Shown one piece after another: positions 1 through 8,105 of a DNA stretch of 64,000 nucleotides. Every line of letters starts with the position of its first letter. Within the stretch, counting starts at the first letter, position 1. The notes under the pieces were generated by a model. That model did no database searches. It saw only the letters and a list, made by a program, of their open reading frames with translations, and had not been told where the DNA came from. The DNA lies in the NCBI RefSeq assembly GCF_004121075.1, contig NZ_RHLN01000007.1, positions 1-64,000 on the forward strand. Reading direction: 5' to 3'. Source of the DNA: Lutibacter sp. HS1-25. GTDB lineage: Bacteria > Bacteroidota > Bacteroidia > Flavobacteriales > Flavobacteriaceae. Both the position numbers and the translations under genes were made by a program.

Positions 1-866
1 CACATTACAGTCCCACCGACCCAGATGCACGTATCAGTGTAAAACCAGGCAAGGCAAGAAAACTTAATTACATGAGCCAGTTGAGTGTTGATACAGCTCA
101 TCACGTAATCACAGATATTAGAGCCTATCACGCCGACAAACGAGATAATCAGTATTTACAAGATATTAGTACACGTTTAAAAAAGCGACTACACAAACAA
201 GGATTACTTTGGAGAAACTGTATAGCTGACACAGGTTATAGCAGCGGAGAGAATTATGCCTTTCTAGAAGCAGAAGGATTGGAAAGTTTTATACCACCTC
301 ACGGAACCTATAAAGGCGGTCCAGAAGGCTTTACCTACAATAAACAAGAAGATTGTTTTATCTGCCCCCAAAATAAAACGATTCCATTTACAAAGGTTTT
401 TTATGAAGGAGAAAACAATAATAAAAAGAAAGAGTATCGAGCATCTAAATACCTATGTATTGATTGCCCTATACGTAGTACTTGTTTAAAAAAGAGTCAA
501 GAAAAACGGATTACCATCACTTATTACAAAGAAGAATATGAGCGTAACAATACAAGGGTAAACAGCAAAAGAGGAAGTTATATGAAAGGTAAACGGCAAA
601 GCACTGTTGAGCCTGTATTTGGCACCCTTACTCAGTTTATGGGACTTAGGAAAATAAATACAATTGGTATACAGCAAGCAAATAAGGTAATGCATCTGTC
701 AGCAATGGCTTATAATCTGAAAAAGTACTTAAAATTCATTTCAAAAACTGTAAAAAGTGATGCAAAACAGGTGCATCATTTTATTTTAACATTAGAGGGC
801 TTTGTAGGCCTTCAAATAAACCTTTTTAAGCGATTCGAAATTGAGAAGAGTTTGCTATTGCTTTAA
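1..866 (+). CDS. IS1182-type transposase, 3' part (truncated by window start)
   Basis: The reading frame is open from the first bases of the window (frame starting at base 3), so the gene begins outside; an internal ATG at 72 is not the true start. The visible part has the features of IS1182/IS5-like DDE transposases: DTGYSSGENY segment, a Cys cluster (CFICPQN, CIDCPIRSTC) typical of the family's insertion, and the C-terminal TVEPVFGTLTQFMGLRK block holding the last catalytic Glu. The 3' 170 bp and the IS end after the stop recur at 13.28-13.52 kb as a remnant. Moves its own element; borders a defence-rich island. The family call is by eye and IS5 is the main alternative. Confidence 0.85.
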   Translation, partial: HYSPTDPDARISVKPGKARKLNYMSQLSVDTAHHVITDIRAYHADKRDNQYLQDISTRLKKRLHKQGLLWRNCIADTGYSSGENYAFLEAEGLESFIPPHGTYKGGPEGFTYNKQEDCFICPQNKTIPFTKVFYEGENNNKKKEYRASKYLCIDCPIRSTCLKKSQEKRITITYYKEEYERNNTRVNSKRGSYMKGKRQSTVEPVFGTLTQFMGLRKINTIGIQQANKVMHLSAMAYNLKKYLKFISKTVKSDAKQVHHFILTLEGFVGLQINLFKRFEIEKSLLLL

Positions 867-869
867 AAA

Positions 870-893
870 ATAAGCCCCTTAAAAAGGAGCTTA
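870..893. terminator. Hairpin at IS right end
   Basis: ATAAGC-CCCTT and AAGG-AGCTTAT form an 11-bp imperfect stem just after the transposase stop. The same hairpin is kept in the IS remnant at about 13450-13472. It could end transposase transcription; there is no clear T-run. Confidence 0.45.
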
Positions 894-955
894 TGAAATA
901 GGATATTTGTGTTTTAAGGTCTTGTGCAACGGCTACCATTGTTGTATGCAGTGCT

Positions 956-1912
956 TTACTGTTCAATTATCGTTAATCTGTTAATAATGTTTAGTTTCTG
1001 TAAATATTTTTCGCTTATATCTGAATAATTATCTAAAATCATTTTCGCAATATCTTCTGGGCCGTAAACATATACATTTGTTTCAAGTGCTTTTTTCTTA
1101 AAATCATCATCAACTGTTCCGCTCGTTACTAATATATTACGGCTTAAAGTATTTTTATCATCATTCACACTTTTGTTTATTTGAAAAACTCCGCCAAAAG
1201 ATGCTTTATTTGTATGTTGTTTTACTTGTATGTTTAACTCTAAAAACAAATCTAATTCGTCAATTGCGTATGTTAAACTCAAATCTTTACCGTCAATAGC
1301 TTCTTGTCTTTGGTCGTTTTTAAAACCCTCAAATCCATTGTAATTGATTTTAAAAAGTTCTAAAATAAATTTTTCAAATTCAACATCTTGAAAATATATG
1401 TCTGCTCTTTTATTTAAGTGTTCAGCTATCGTTTTTATATTTTCTTCTCTTTCTAATTCAATTTTTTGATTGAAACTTTCACTGAGAGATACAAAATCTG
1501 AACTTATTAGTGTTTCAATATCAGACTTTAAGTCAGCTAAATTTAAAAAAGTTCCTCTAAATTTTAATCTTGATTGAAATTTAGAACTTAAATCTTTTCT
1601 TGGATACCATTTTGTAAGCCAATTTACATTTAAGGTATCTTTCCAATCCAAATCTTCTCTTAATTGCTTCTTTTTTGCAATACCAATGGCAATACCTCCA
1701 TAATTAGGCATAATGATTACATCACCTTCTTGAATATGACAAAATTTAATTGCCATTCGCGATGCCCAAGGATTTTCTATTAAAACTTCTTTTGGTGTTT
1801 TTGAACTTAAACCAATATTCCAACCACAATATATAAGATTATTTTCTTTACAAAAATCTATTCTTTTTCCCCATTTTTCTGAAACTCTGAAAAGCCAATA
1901 ATTTCTATTCAT
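956..1912 (-). CDS. Mrr-like restriction endonuclease with N-terminal PUA/EVE-like region
   Basis: 318 aa, no signal peptide. The first 110 residues (NYWLFRVSEKWGKRIDF..., GDVIIMPNYGGIAIGIA) resemble an EVE/PUA-like fold used by modification-dependent nucleases. Residues about 175-260 look like an Mrr-type PD-(D/E)XK nuclease: FEKFILELF, GFEGFKND, then acidic DGKD and LELNIQVKQH as the likely E-x-K core. It starts inside the 3' end of the KAP NTPase gene (8-nt overlap), so the two are translationally coupled. Probable DNA-cleaving effector of a two-gene defence unit with the ATPase as sensor or motor (inference). The gene ends next to the IS boundary. Confidence 0.6.
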   Translation of the reverse strand: MNRNYWLFRVSEKWGKRIDFCKENNLIYCGWNIGLSSKTPKEVLIENPWASRMAIKFCHIQEGDVIIMPNYGGIAIGIAKKKQLREDLDWKDTLNVNWLTKWYPRKDLSSKFQSRLKFRGTFLNLADLKSDIETLISSDFVSLSESFNQKIELEREENIKTIAEHLNKRADIYFQDVEFEKFILELFKINYNGFEGFKNDQRQEAIDGKDLSLTYAIDELDLFLELNIQVKQHTNKASFGGVFQINKSVNDDKNTLSRNILVTSGTVDDDFKKKALETNVYVYGPEDIAKMILDNYSDISEKYLQKLNIINRLTIIEQ

Positions 1913-3848
1913 TATTAATTATTTTGTTTGTTAAGAACAATACTTTTGTTCGGTAATCGTGCATTATTTGAACTGCTTCACAAATTTTATTTATCACACT
2001 ATTTTCGTAAAAGGAATTTACATTATCTAATCTAACGGATAAAACTAAATGTCCTTGAAAACCATCTTTGTTTGTGTGTTCTTTGTCTAATAATTTGGCA
2101 AACTTGTAAATTGATGAGCCTAACATAAATTTTGTTACTAAACCATTGTATTCTTTTTCTAAAATTTCTAAATCATTCAACAAATTTTTATCTTTAAATG
2201 TCTCTTTAATTGTAGGATAATTTTGAGGGAAATACCACAAATTAGTCCAAATATCTAATTTGATTTTACCATCTACTGAACCACAACTTAAATTAAAACT
2301 TGTTTTTTCATCTATTCTAATTGGTGCATTTACTTGAACACGTTTCCCTATTGGTTTAATTTGATTGGCATAGTTTGGCATTACCTCTTTTAGTCTAGCC
2401 AATATTTTATTTCGTGCATTTTTTAATAGAGTAGGCTTGTGAAAATTAATACTATTATTGTCATTTGCCTTCAAATTAGTGATTGCAGATAATGAAATTA
2501 TTCTGTTTATATAATGTTCTAAATCCTCTTTATCCTCATCGTCAGTACTAAAAGAATTTTCAACAATTTCTTTAATCATATTTAACAATAACGATAGACT
2601 TAACGCTTTTTGTTTTAAATAATAATCTGTTTCACACAATCTGAATAATATTTTTTCCCATTCTTCATCAAATTCTTCCATTTGATTAAGTTTGTTTTGG
2701 GAATTTTCATCTAAAGGTTTCAAATTGTAGTTTAAAGCAATGGTCTCATTCCAAGCTGTAAAGTCATTATTTTCAACAAGGATATTATAAATTTTAGGAT
2801 AAGCAATTTGCAAGCTAACAAGGAAAAAATTTAGCAATAAATCTGTGTCAGTTTCAAGTTTTAAATCATCATCTTCTTTTGCATCGTTAATGCACTTAAT
2901 TAGTGAAAGTGAATTTAAAAGCCTTTTTATAGACCTTGGATTTGAACCAACGGATAAATTGGCAATAGTTGATAGCTTTGTTATTAAAACGTCATTTGAA
3001 GCTTGTGCTGTAGTTATATATTCAATATTCCTTAAACTTTCTTTTAGAAAGTCGTTTACCTTATAACTTGATACAGGCATTGAAAAAGGAACTTGAATTA
3101 TTTTATCAAAAAACGACCTAAATTCCCGTTCGTTTTTATCTGATAATATACCGAACTTAGGTTCTAAACCTTTTACAACTACATCATAATCAATCGCCAA
3201 AACAAAAATACAGTTCTTTAATGTGAAAATATTCTTCAATAATTCCAACAACTCGACTGCAACTGGTGGGTCAATTCTATCTAAATCGTCAATAAAGAAA
3301 ATAAAACCTTTATTATTAACTTTAGTTTTGTACCATTTAATTATATCTTCTAATTGTTTACGAATTTCGGATACAGAATTATTACTATCAGAGTTAAATG
3401 CGGCATCAATAATTTCTCCGCTACCATTCAATGCTTTTTCAGCAATTACTTTTGAAGTTGCTAAAGCGACTTTACTACTAAATTTAGCAAAAGTTTTAAA
3501 AAGTTTTTCGGATTTTGTACTATCTGCTTGCGACAGACTTGTAACCTCTTTTATTAATTGATATATAATTGACACCAATGTTGAATGAGCATCTTTCATT
3601 AGTGCATATTCCCACGTATTTAACCAAATAGAGTTAAAGGGTTTTTGTTGATTTTCATTATCACATAAATTCTCTTGCAGAAGATTCATTAATGATGTCT
3701 TTCCGCTGCCCCATTCTCCTTGTAGTGCTATTGTTATTGGCGTAGAAGAATTTTCAATAAATCGTTTTAATCCATTTTCAAATGGTGCTATACCAAAATT
3801 ATCTTTTTCTTTTGCCTTTCTTGGTATGTCTATAATACTTGTATTCAT
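1905..3848 (-). CDS. KAP family P-loop NTPase
   Basis: 647 aa. Walker A GEWGSGKT at residues 44-51 and Walker B FIFFIDDLDR at 182-191, followed by DPPVAVELLELLKN, are the signature of KAP ATPases (STAND-related, common in phage-exclusion and defence loci). Residues 120-150 are Ala-rich but not a clear transmembrane pair, so this may be a soluble KAP. The C-terminal half has no domain I recognise. It overlaps the Mrr-like nuclease gene downstream by 8 nt and follows the 100-aa repeat protein gene with a 3-nt gap, making a three-gene operon on the minus strand. Confidence 0.8.
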   Translation of the reverse strand: MNTSIIDIPRKAKEKDNFGIAPFENGLKRFIENSSTPITIALQGEWGSGKTSLMNLLQENLCDNENQQKPFNSIWLNTWEYALMKDAHSTLVSIIYQLIKEVTSLSQADSTKSEKLFKTFAKFSSKVALATSKVIAEKALNGSGEIIDAAFNSDSNNSVSEIRKQLEDIIKWYKTKVNNKGFIFFIDDLDRIDPPVAVELLELLKNIFTLKNCIFVLAIDYDVVVKGLEPKFGILSDKNEREFRSFFDKIIQVPFSMPVSSYKVNDFLKESLRNIEYITTAQASNDVLITKLSTIANLSVGSNPRSIKRLLNSLSLIKCINDAKEDDDLKLETDTDLLLNFFLVSLQIAYPKIYNILVENNDFTAWNETIALNYNLKPLDENSQNKLNQMEEFDEEWEKILFRLCETDYYLKQKALSLSLLLNMIKEIVENSFSTDDEDKEDLEHYINRIISLSAITNLKANDNNSINFHKPTLLKNARNKILARLKEVMPNYANQIKPIGKRVQVNAPIRIDEKTSFNLSCGSVDGKIKLDIWTNLWYFPQNYPTIKETFKDKNLLNDLEILEKEYNGLVTKFMLGSSIYKFAKLLDKEHTNKDGFQGHLVLSVRLDNVNSFYENSVINKICEAVQIMHDYRTKVLFLTNKIINNE

Positions 3849-3851
3849 ATT

Positions 3852-4154
3852 TTATGCTATCCTTGAACCTGTTTTTTTACAATTTCTATCATATGTATAA
3901 ATGTAACTACCTTTTTTGAGATTAAATGAATTGCCAGAAGCATTCCTAAACTCACCATTCGTTGTTGAAAGTGAATTTATTTTTTTAGCATCATCATTAT
4001 ATGTATAATAATAACTGCCTTTTTCAAGAATTAAGAAATCTGTTCCAAAGTCTAACAACTCTCCATTTGTTGTTGACAGAGAAGAAATTTTCTTTCCGTT
4101 TTCATCATAGATATAGTAATAACTACCTTTAATTTGTACGTCTGAAATTGCCAT
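3852..4154 (-). CDS. Small protein of three ~33-residue beta repeats (KGSYYYTYD type)
   Basis: 100 aa, no signal peptide. Three copies of a unit beginning KGSYYYIYDENGKKISSLS and continuing TTNGE, then a hydrophobic strand. The alternating Tyr pattern suggests short beta hairpins, as in WG-like or propeller-like repeats. First gene of the KAP/nuclease operon, 3 nt before it. I do not know its function; a ligand- or partner-binding scaffold is possible. Its length (100 aa) and three-repeat layout match the protein at 4427-4729, though the repeat sequences differ. Confidence 0.6.
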   Translation of the reverse strand: MAISDVQIKGSYYYIYDENGKKISSLSTTNGELLDFGTDFLILEKGSYYYTYNDDAKKINSLSTTNGEFRNASGNSFNLKKGSYIYTYDRNCKKTGSRIA

Positions 4155-4280
4155 AATTGTATTTTTTTTAATTTACCTACTCTAATTCGGTTTTCAGCTT
4201 ATCCCTATTTCTGCTATTTGTAAATTATTTTTTTTACTATGTAAATGTATGTCGTTGTGTACAATTTTTTTTTGCATTGC

Positions 4281-4409
4281 ATTCAACGGAGGCGTTATGA
4301 AAAGTTGCCGATTGGGGCGATTCCCTGTCAAGTTACACAAAAGTTGAAGCGGGCTATAACCCTTGATTAACCAATGTCACAGCATTTTTTTATACCGCGT
4401 GTTAGCCAC
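4281..4409 (-). repeat. attC-like intergenic repeat, family 2
   Basis: On the minus strand it runs from GTGGCTAAC (4401-4409) to GTTGAAT (4281-4287), the latter matching the integron core GTTRRRY. In between, ATAGCCCGCTTCAA and TTGACAGGGAAT resemble the copy at 9568-9640. Length about 129 bp, within the usual attC range. No integrase is in the window, so integron identity is inferred. Confidence 0.4.
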
Positions 4410-4426
4410 AGATTTTTTATATTCAA

Positions 4427-4729
4427 TCAAATAATCCTTATTAAAGAACCGTTTTCTTTTCGCAATTCAGTTTTCCCTTTGGTTGTACTTATTGCAATAT
4501 CAGAACCATTCCATCTTGCTCCAGTTGCATCGCCATTCCCAATAGTCCGAACTAATGAACCGTTATCTTTTCTGATTTCTACTTTACCTTTCATAGTTGT
4601 AATAGCAATAAGTGATTGGTCATTATTAAAATCAGCTGCAACAGCAACCCCGTTTCCAATTGTGCGCAATAAAGAACCATTGTCTTTTCTGATTTCTACT
4701 TTTCCTTTTACAATTTTAAGAATGTTCAT
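4427..4729 (-). CDS. Small protein of three KGKVEIRKDNGSL repeats
   Basis: 100 aa, no signal peptide. Three copies of KGKVEIRKDNGSLLRTIGNG followed by A-x-x-A and an ITT strand, spacing about 35-38 residues, with WD-like or propeller-like spacing. Shares a cassette-like unit with the nuclease gene upstream: the pair lies between GTTAGCCAC (4401) and GTGGCTAAC (5789). The function is not recognised; an immunity or sensor role for the nuclease next door is only a guess. Confidence 0.55.
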   Translation of the reverse strand: MNILKIVKGKVEIRKDNGSLLRTIGNGVAVAADFNNDQSLIAITTMKGKVEIRKDNGSLVRTIGNGDATGARWNGSDIAISTTKGKTELRKENGSLIRII

Positions 4730-4758
4730 AATCTAAATTTTAGAGGGTTAGTAATTTG

Positions 4759-5769
4759 TTATTTCCACGATAAATTTCTTTTAACAATTTCGTTTGCCAA
4801 TTCCGCTGAATTAGATGCATTTAGTTCTTTTGCAAAATCCCAGAAGTATTTTTTATTACCATACAAACCTCCTTTTGAAGTCTTTTTGAAATTTACTTCA
4901 TGTGGATTTTCCAATAAAAACACTTGAATACCATTATCCTTAATTTCTTCTCTGCGATAATCCCAAAGTGAAATTTTTTGTTTTGCTTCTTGGATTAGTT
5001 CGCTTTCAGAATAATTTGAGTTATTCCATTGTAAATATTCATTCTCATAGCTTTTCTCAATAACAACAACTGCCTTGATTTCATGTATGAATTTTACATT
5101 TTTCCATTTATACCCTCCAAAATACTTTGCTCTTCGATGACTATAAACTCCACCTGTATTTGGACACATAAATACATTTTGGTTATGAACTTCGCGTATA
5201 GTCGAAGCACAGTTAACAACTTCCAATAAATATTTCCATGAAGGGAAGTAATTATTCCTATCAAGATATGCTCTAAATTCAACAAGAAATTTTTTAAAAA
5301 CATCAGATGAGTCAACAGTTTCTAATGTTTCTACAAAATCTTCAAACGAAATAGGTACTAAAATAATGTCAAGTGATTTAGCTATTTCAATTTGTTTTTG
5401 ATATTTCTCTTCAGGATTGTCAATCTCAAAGTTTGAAAGTAAAAACAAGATATTATAATCAACGTTTTTCTTAAATCCATCTAAATGACGATTTATCTGA
5501 TCAGAATAGAACCAGTCAGTTCTTTTGGTTTCAAAGAATATTGAAAATGATTTTTGTTCAATTACTAAATCAGGTATGCTTGTTTCTTTTCTTACTTGTT
5601 GCTCGAAAGTCGGATTGATTATAAAATTTGTCGAAGTCAATGATGAAATTGCTTCTTCAAAACTCGTTGGATTTTCTTCATAAAGTAATTTCAAAATCAA
5701 ACCACAATGGTTTGTCAGAGAGTTTTCTTTTGTGTGATAGTCAGAGAATAATGATATTTCCTTGCTCAT
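4759..5769 (-). CDS. PD-(D/E)XK nuclease family protein
   Basis: About 336 aa from the ATG reading MSKEISLF; a TTG at 5784 would add five residues but abuts the cassette core at 5789. Residues about 60-100 carry the nuclease core: SIPDLVIEQKSFSIFFETKR (D...E-x-K) then Q-x-NRHLDGF, as in many restriction and defence nucleases. The C-terminal 150 residues have an unfamiliar Trp/Tyr-rich region. No methyltransferase is near, so a classical R-M system is unlikely. Sits with the three-repeat protein 4427-4729 between matching inverted cores. Confidence 0.65.
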   Translation of the reverse strand: MSKEISLFSDYHTKENSLTNHCGLILKLLYEENPTSFEEAISSLTSTNFIINPTFEQQVRKETSIPDLVIEQKSFSIFFETKRTDWFYSDQINRHLDGFKKNVDYNILFLLSNFEIDNPEEKYQKQIEIAKSLDIILVPISFEDFVETLETVDSSDVFKKFLVEFRAYLDRNNYFPSWKYLLEVVNCASTIREVHNQNVFMCPNTGGVYSHRRAKYFGGYKWKNVKFIHEIKAVVVIEKSYENEYLQWNNSNYSESELIQEAKQKISLWDYRREEIKDNGIQVFLLENPHEVNFKKTSKGGLYGNKKYFWDFAKELNASNSAELANEIVKRNLSWK

Positions 5770-5788
5770 TGGTTGTCTTTTCAAATTT

Positions 5789-5797
5789 GTGGCTAAC
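5789..5797 (-). repeat. Cassette core GTGGCTAAC
   Basis: Exact reverse complement of GTTAGCCAC at 4401-4409. Together the two bracket genes 4427-5769, like the simple sites that delimit an integron cassette. Confidence 0.4.
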
Positions 5798-5799
5798 TT

Positions 5800-6345
5800 T
5801 AATATATCCTTATACTAATTATGTTTATCAAGTCAAATTTCCTAGATAAAGTATTTTGTATCTGTTTTATTATTTCTGATTGTGCAATTTTTTGAATGTA
5901 CTAATTTAACTAAAAAGAGTTCATAAAATATGTTTAAGGTTAATTTATAATGAATTTAAATATACTTTGTTTTCATTTGTCACATTCAAATGTATGATAC
6001 AAAATTGAATTGATATTACGGGAAACCGTATTGTGAACTCATTTTTTTATTGTTAGGCAATTCTTAAACATCAATAATTTTCACTTTCAAGTTATTTTGT
6101 TCCGCTAGGTTTATCACATTCAAAGTCCCTTTACTTTTTCCATCCCAAAAAGCGACTAACGCATCTGTATAATTTGCCATTTGTTGGTTGCGTTTTAGTC
6201 CTGCTGCTTTGCCAAATCGTTTCCAGTCTGCAGTGAATTTTGTGACAATAATTTCTCACCACAATTTTAAACTTTGATTGTAAAACCATTGTTTCGTAGT
6301 AAATAAAATGCCTAGCTATTTTTAGCCAGTCATTTTAGGTTAAAC
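5800..6345 (-). repeat. Duplicated segment, copy A (SLOG gene end plus 3' non-coding DNA)
   Basis: Roughly 540 bp closely similar to 12728-13255. On the minus strand it holds a hairpin, the last 64 codons of a SLOG/DUF2493 gene, and about 270 bp of well-conserved non-coding DNA including the inverted motif TACGG-GAAA-CCGTA at 6017-6030. Confidence 0.75.
6064..6255 (-). pseudogene. SLOG (DUF2493, YspA/YpsA-related) 3' fragment, copy A
   Basis: The 63-codon frame reads FTADWKRFGKAAGLKRNQQM, then ANYTDALVAFWDGKSKGT and ends KVKIIDV. This is the C-terminal half of DUF2493 SLOG proteins (ADWxxxGKAAGxxRNxxM and ALIAFWDGxSxGT blocks), which bind nucleotide-like ligands. A TGA at 6256-6258 stops the frame upstream, and the N-terminal nucleotide-binding half is absent. 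A gene remnant; a second remnant truncated at the same place lies at 12981. Confidence 0.75.
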
Positions 6346-6391
6346 TTCTCTATAGAATATTTTAACCCTGTTTTTTTTAACATTAGATTGT

Positions 6392-6934
6392 TTAATTAGA
6401 TTTGAACTTGTTGATGTTATGTTTCCAAGCGATGTAATGAAATTTGGCAAAATAACTAAGACCAAAATCTCCGTATTTTTTCAGATATTCATCTAAATTA
6501 ACAATTATTGTATCTCCCAAACTTTCAATTTCTAATTTAATTTCATTAATTATTAAATGGTGCTCTGCATTGTATTCAAAAATTACAGGAGTAGTTAAAA
6601 CTATTTTAAAATCATAGTTGTTTTTAGAAAAATACGAAGCAATGTGCTTTACCAAAGCTGTACTTGCTTTTTTTCTAAACTCAGAGTATGATAATGATGC
6701 TAACAACACATAACTTTTGTCTTTAGAAAATTGATTCGTAATAGCATCTAGATTTTCAAGATCTACTATTTGTTCAGAATACTTCCCCTCGTATTCTAAT
6801 ATCAAATCATCTTCACATGTACTTTCTGTGTCAAACAAAAAGAATTCAGCATTTTCCTCTTTTTCTATGAAAGAAACTAACGCATTTCTGCCAGCTCCGC
6901 CTAAACCTATAAAACATTTGCTTTTTAATTTCAT
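6392..6934 (-). CDS. Degenerate FtsZ/tubulin-like GTPase-fold protein
   Basis: 180 aa. The N-terminus CFIGLGGAGRNALVSFIEKE with NAEFFLFDTE matches the FtsZ T1 loop and strand S2 (IGVGGGGGNAV... EFFAVNTD). Later KIVLTTPVIFEYNAEHH and GDTIIVNLDEYLKK match the FtsZ VVTKPFxFEGxxR and D-LIxIPNDKLL segments. The tubulin signature GGGTGTG, expected after YVLLAS, is replaced by LSYSEFRKK, and the protein ends soon after helix H7, lacking the polymerisation domain. It probably cannot act as a normal polymerising GTPase. Its promoter has the palindrome also found before the WYL regulator, so it likely belongs to that unit. Confidence 0.65.
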   Translation of the reverse strand: MKLKSKCFIGLGGAGRNALVSFIEKEENAEFFLFDTESTCEDDLILEYEGKYSEQIVDLENLDAITNQFSKDKSYVLLASLSYSEFRKKASTALVKHIASYFSKNNYDFKIVLTTPVIFEYNAEHHLIINEIKLEIESLGDTIIVNLDEYLKKYGDFGLSYFAKFHYIAWKHNINKFKSN

Positions 6935-6956
6935 CGTTCTAATTTTAATTATAGGA

Positions 6957-6964
6957 CAAAATTA
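6957..6964 (-). promoter_or_regulatory. Bacteroidota -7 box TAATTTTG
   Basis: TAnnTTTG box 23 nt upstream of the FtsZ-like start codon, with the palindrome at 6975 ending 10 nt before it. Same geometry as the WYL gene promoter. Confidence 0.55.
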
Positions 6965-6974
6965 AATAGCTGAA

Positions 6975-6989
6975 AGACAAAGGGTGTCT
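6975..6989. promoter_or_regulatory. Palindromic operator AGACA-N5-TGTCT before FtsZ-like gene
   Basis: AAAGACA-AAGGG-TGTCTTT, 7-bp arms. Sits 10 nt upstream of the -7 box and 41 nt from the start codon. The identical core is found at 9047-9061 in front of the WYL regulator, so it is the likely WYL binding site. Confidence 0.6.
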
Positions 6990-7010
6990 TTGCTCCTTAA
7001 TAAACTTAAA

Positions 7011-8105
7011 TTAAGCTGGTAATATTTTTTCGATTATTTTTTTTAACACATCTAAATCAGAAGAACCATCTTCAATCAAATAATATCTCCAACTACCCCA
7101 ATTGCTTTCATATTCAATTTTGAGGTCTTCAAAATTGGAATGAATTTTCTCAAAATCTTTTTTGTTTTCTTCAAAACAGCATATATATAATTTCACTGAC
7201 TCATCGTTAGACCAAAGATTAATCCAATATTTTTCATTCTCAAACTCTATATCTCTGTAATAAGCATTAAATTGAGTAGCCCTCTTCACTTCACTTAATT
7301 TCAATTTATCTTGTTTAAGACTATCTGCAAAATAGTTATGAAAATCATCTAAAAAAATCTCAAATTTAGCTTCGTGCCACTCTTTACTATTTACAATTTT
7401 AGACAACTCAACAAGTTTTTTAAAGTCTTCTGGTTTATTTATTAGACTACTTTGAATCTTTAAGGCTGTTTCCATATACTTATAATTATGAATATTATTT
7501 TTTAATAAATTGATATACTCCGTTATGTGAGAATGAGAGGTATTGGTGTTGCATTTTTCTAAACTTTTAATTAGGTTTTGTACATTGTAATTAACAACAT
7601 CTATTACATTCAAAGTTTTTTTAATATTTTTGTCAATATGTATATAAACAACCTTCTTCACATTATACCCTTCCCTTTTAATACCTTTGTAATAATCTAT
7701 TAATTGACCTGGTTGATCTGGAGCATAATTCAGCTTATTTTCTATTATAATTGCACTTGACTTTTCTTCAAACTCGCAATCCCAAGTAATCAAAATATCT
7801 ATTGGACGAGAATTCGCTTCATCTGATACTTTAATTCTTCGTTCAGTATAAACATTAATATTTTTGAATTCTTCAAATTTACATACATCATCTAAACCAA
7901 TATCGATTAAGAATTGTTTTAGAAATAAACTTTCATGGCCATGATTTTCTGCTGGATTTAAAAAGCTAGCTAAAATGTTGCTATGAGCTAATTCTTTTTG
8001 AGGTACTTCTGTATATAATGTATTTAAAATACTGTAAGGAACATCTTTGGTCACATCTATTTCCCTAAATTCTTCTAGTAAGTTCGAGATATCTTTAATA
8101 TTCAT
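7011..8105 (-). CDS. PD-(D/E)XK nuclease superfamily protein (PDDEXK_4 type)
   Basis: 364 aa. Order: N-terminal ELAHSNILASFLNPAENHG motif, characteristic of the PDDEXK_4 family; nuclease core RPIDILITWDCE, AIIIENKLNYAPDQPGQL (D...E-x-K with the following QL); then a long C-terminal region ending in a Trp-rich WGSWRYYLIED. Overlaps the upstream WYL gene by 11 nt, so it is translationally coupled and co-regulated. Such nucleases are common effectors in defence loci. Probably cleaves DNA or RNA in the cytoplasm when the regulator releases the promoter (inference). Confidence 0.7.
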   Translation of the reverse strand: MNIKDISNLLEEFREIDVTKDVPYSILNTLYTEVPQKELAHSNILASFLNPAENHGHESLFLKQFLIDIGLDDVCKFEEFKNINVYTERRIKVSDEANSRPIDILITWDCEFEEKSSAIIIENKLNYAPDQPGQLIDYYKGIKREGYNVKKVVYIHIDKNIKKTLNVIDVVNYNVQNLIKSLEKCNTNTSHSHITEYINLLKNNIHNYKYMETALKIQSSLINKPEDFKKLVELSKIVNSKEWHEAKFEIFLDDFHNYFADSLKQDKLKLSEVKRATQFNAYYRDIEFENEKYWINLWSNDESVKLYICCFEENKKDFEKIHSNFEDLKIEYESNWGSWRYYLIEDGSSDLDVLKKIIEKILPA

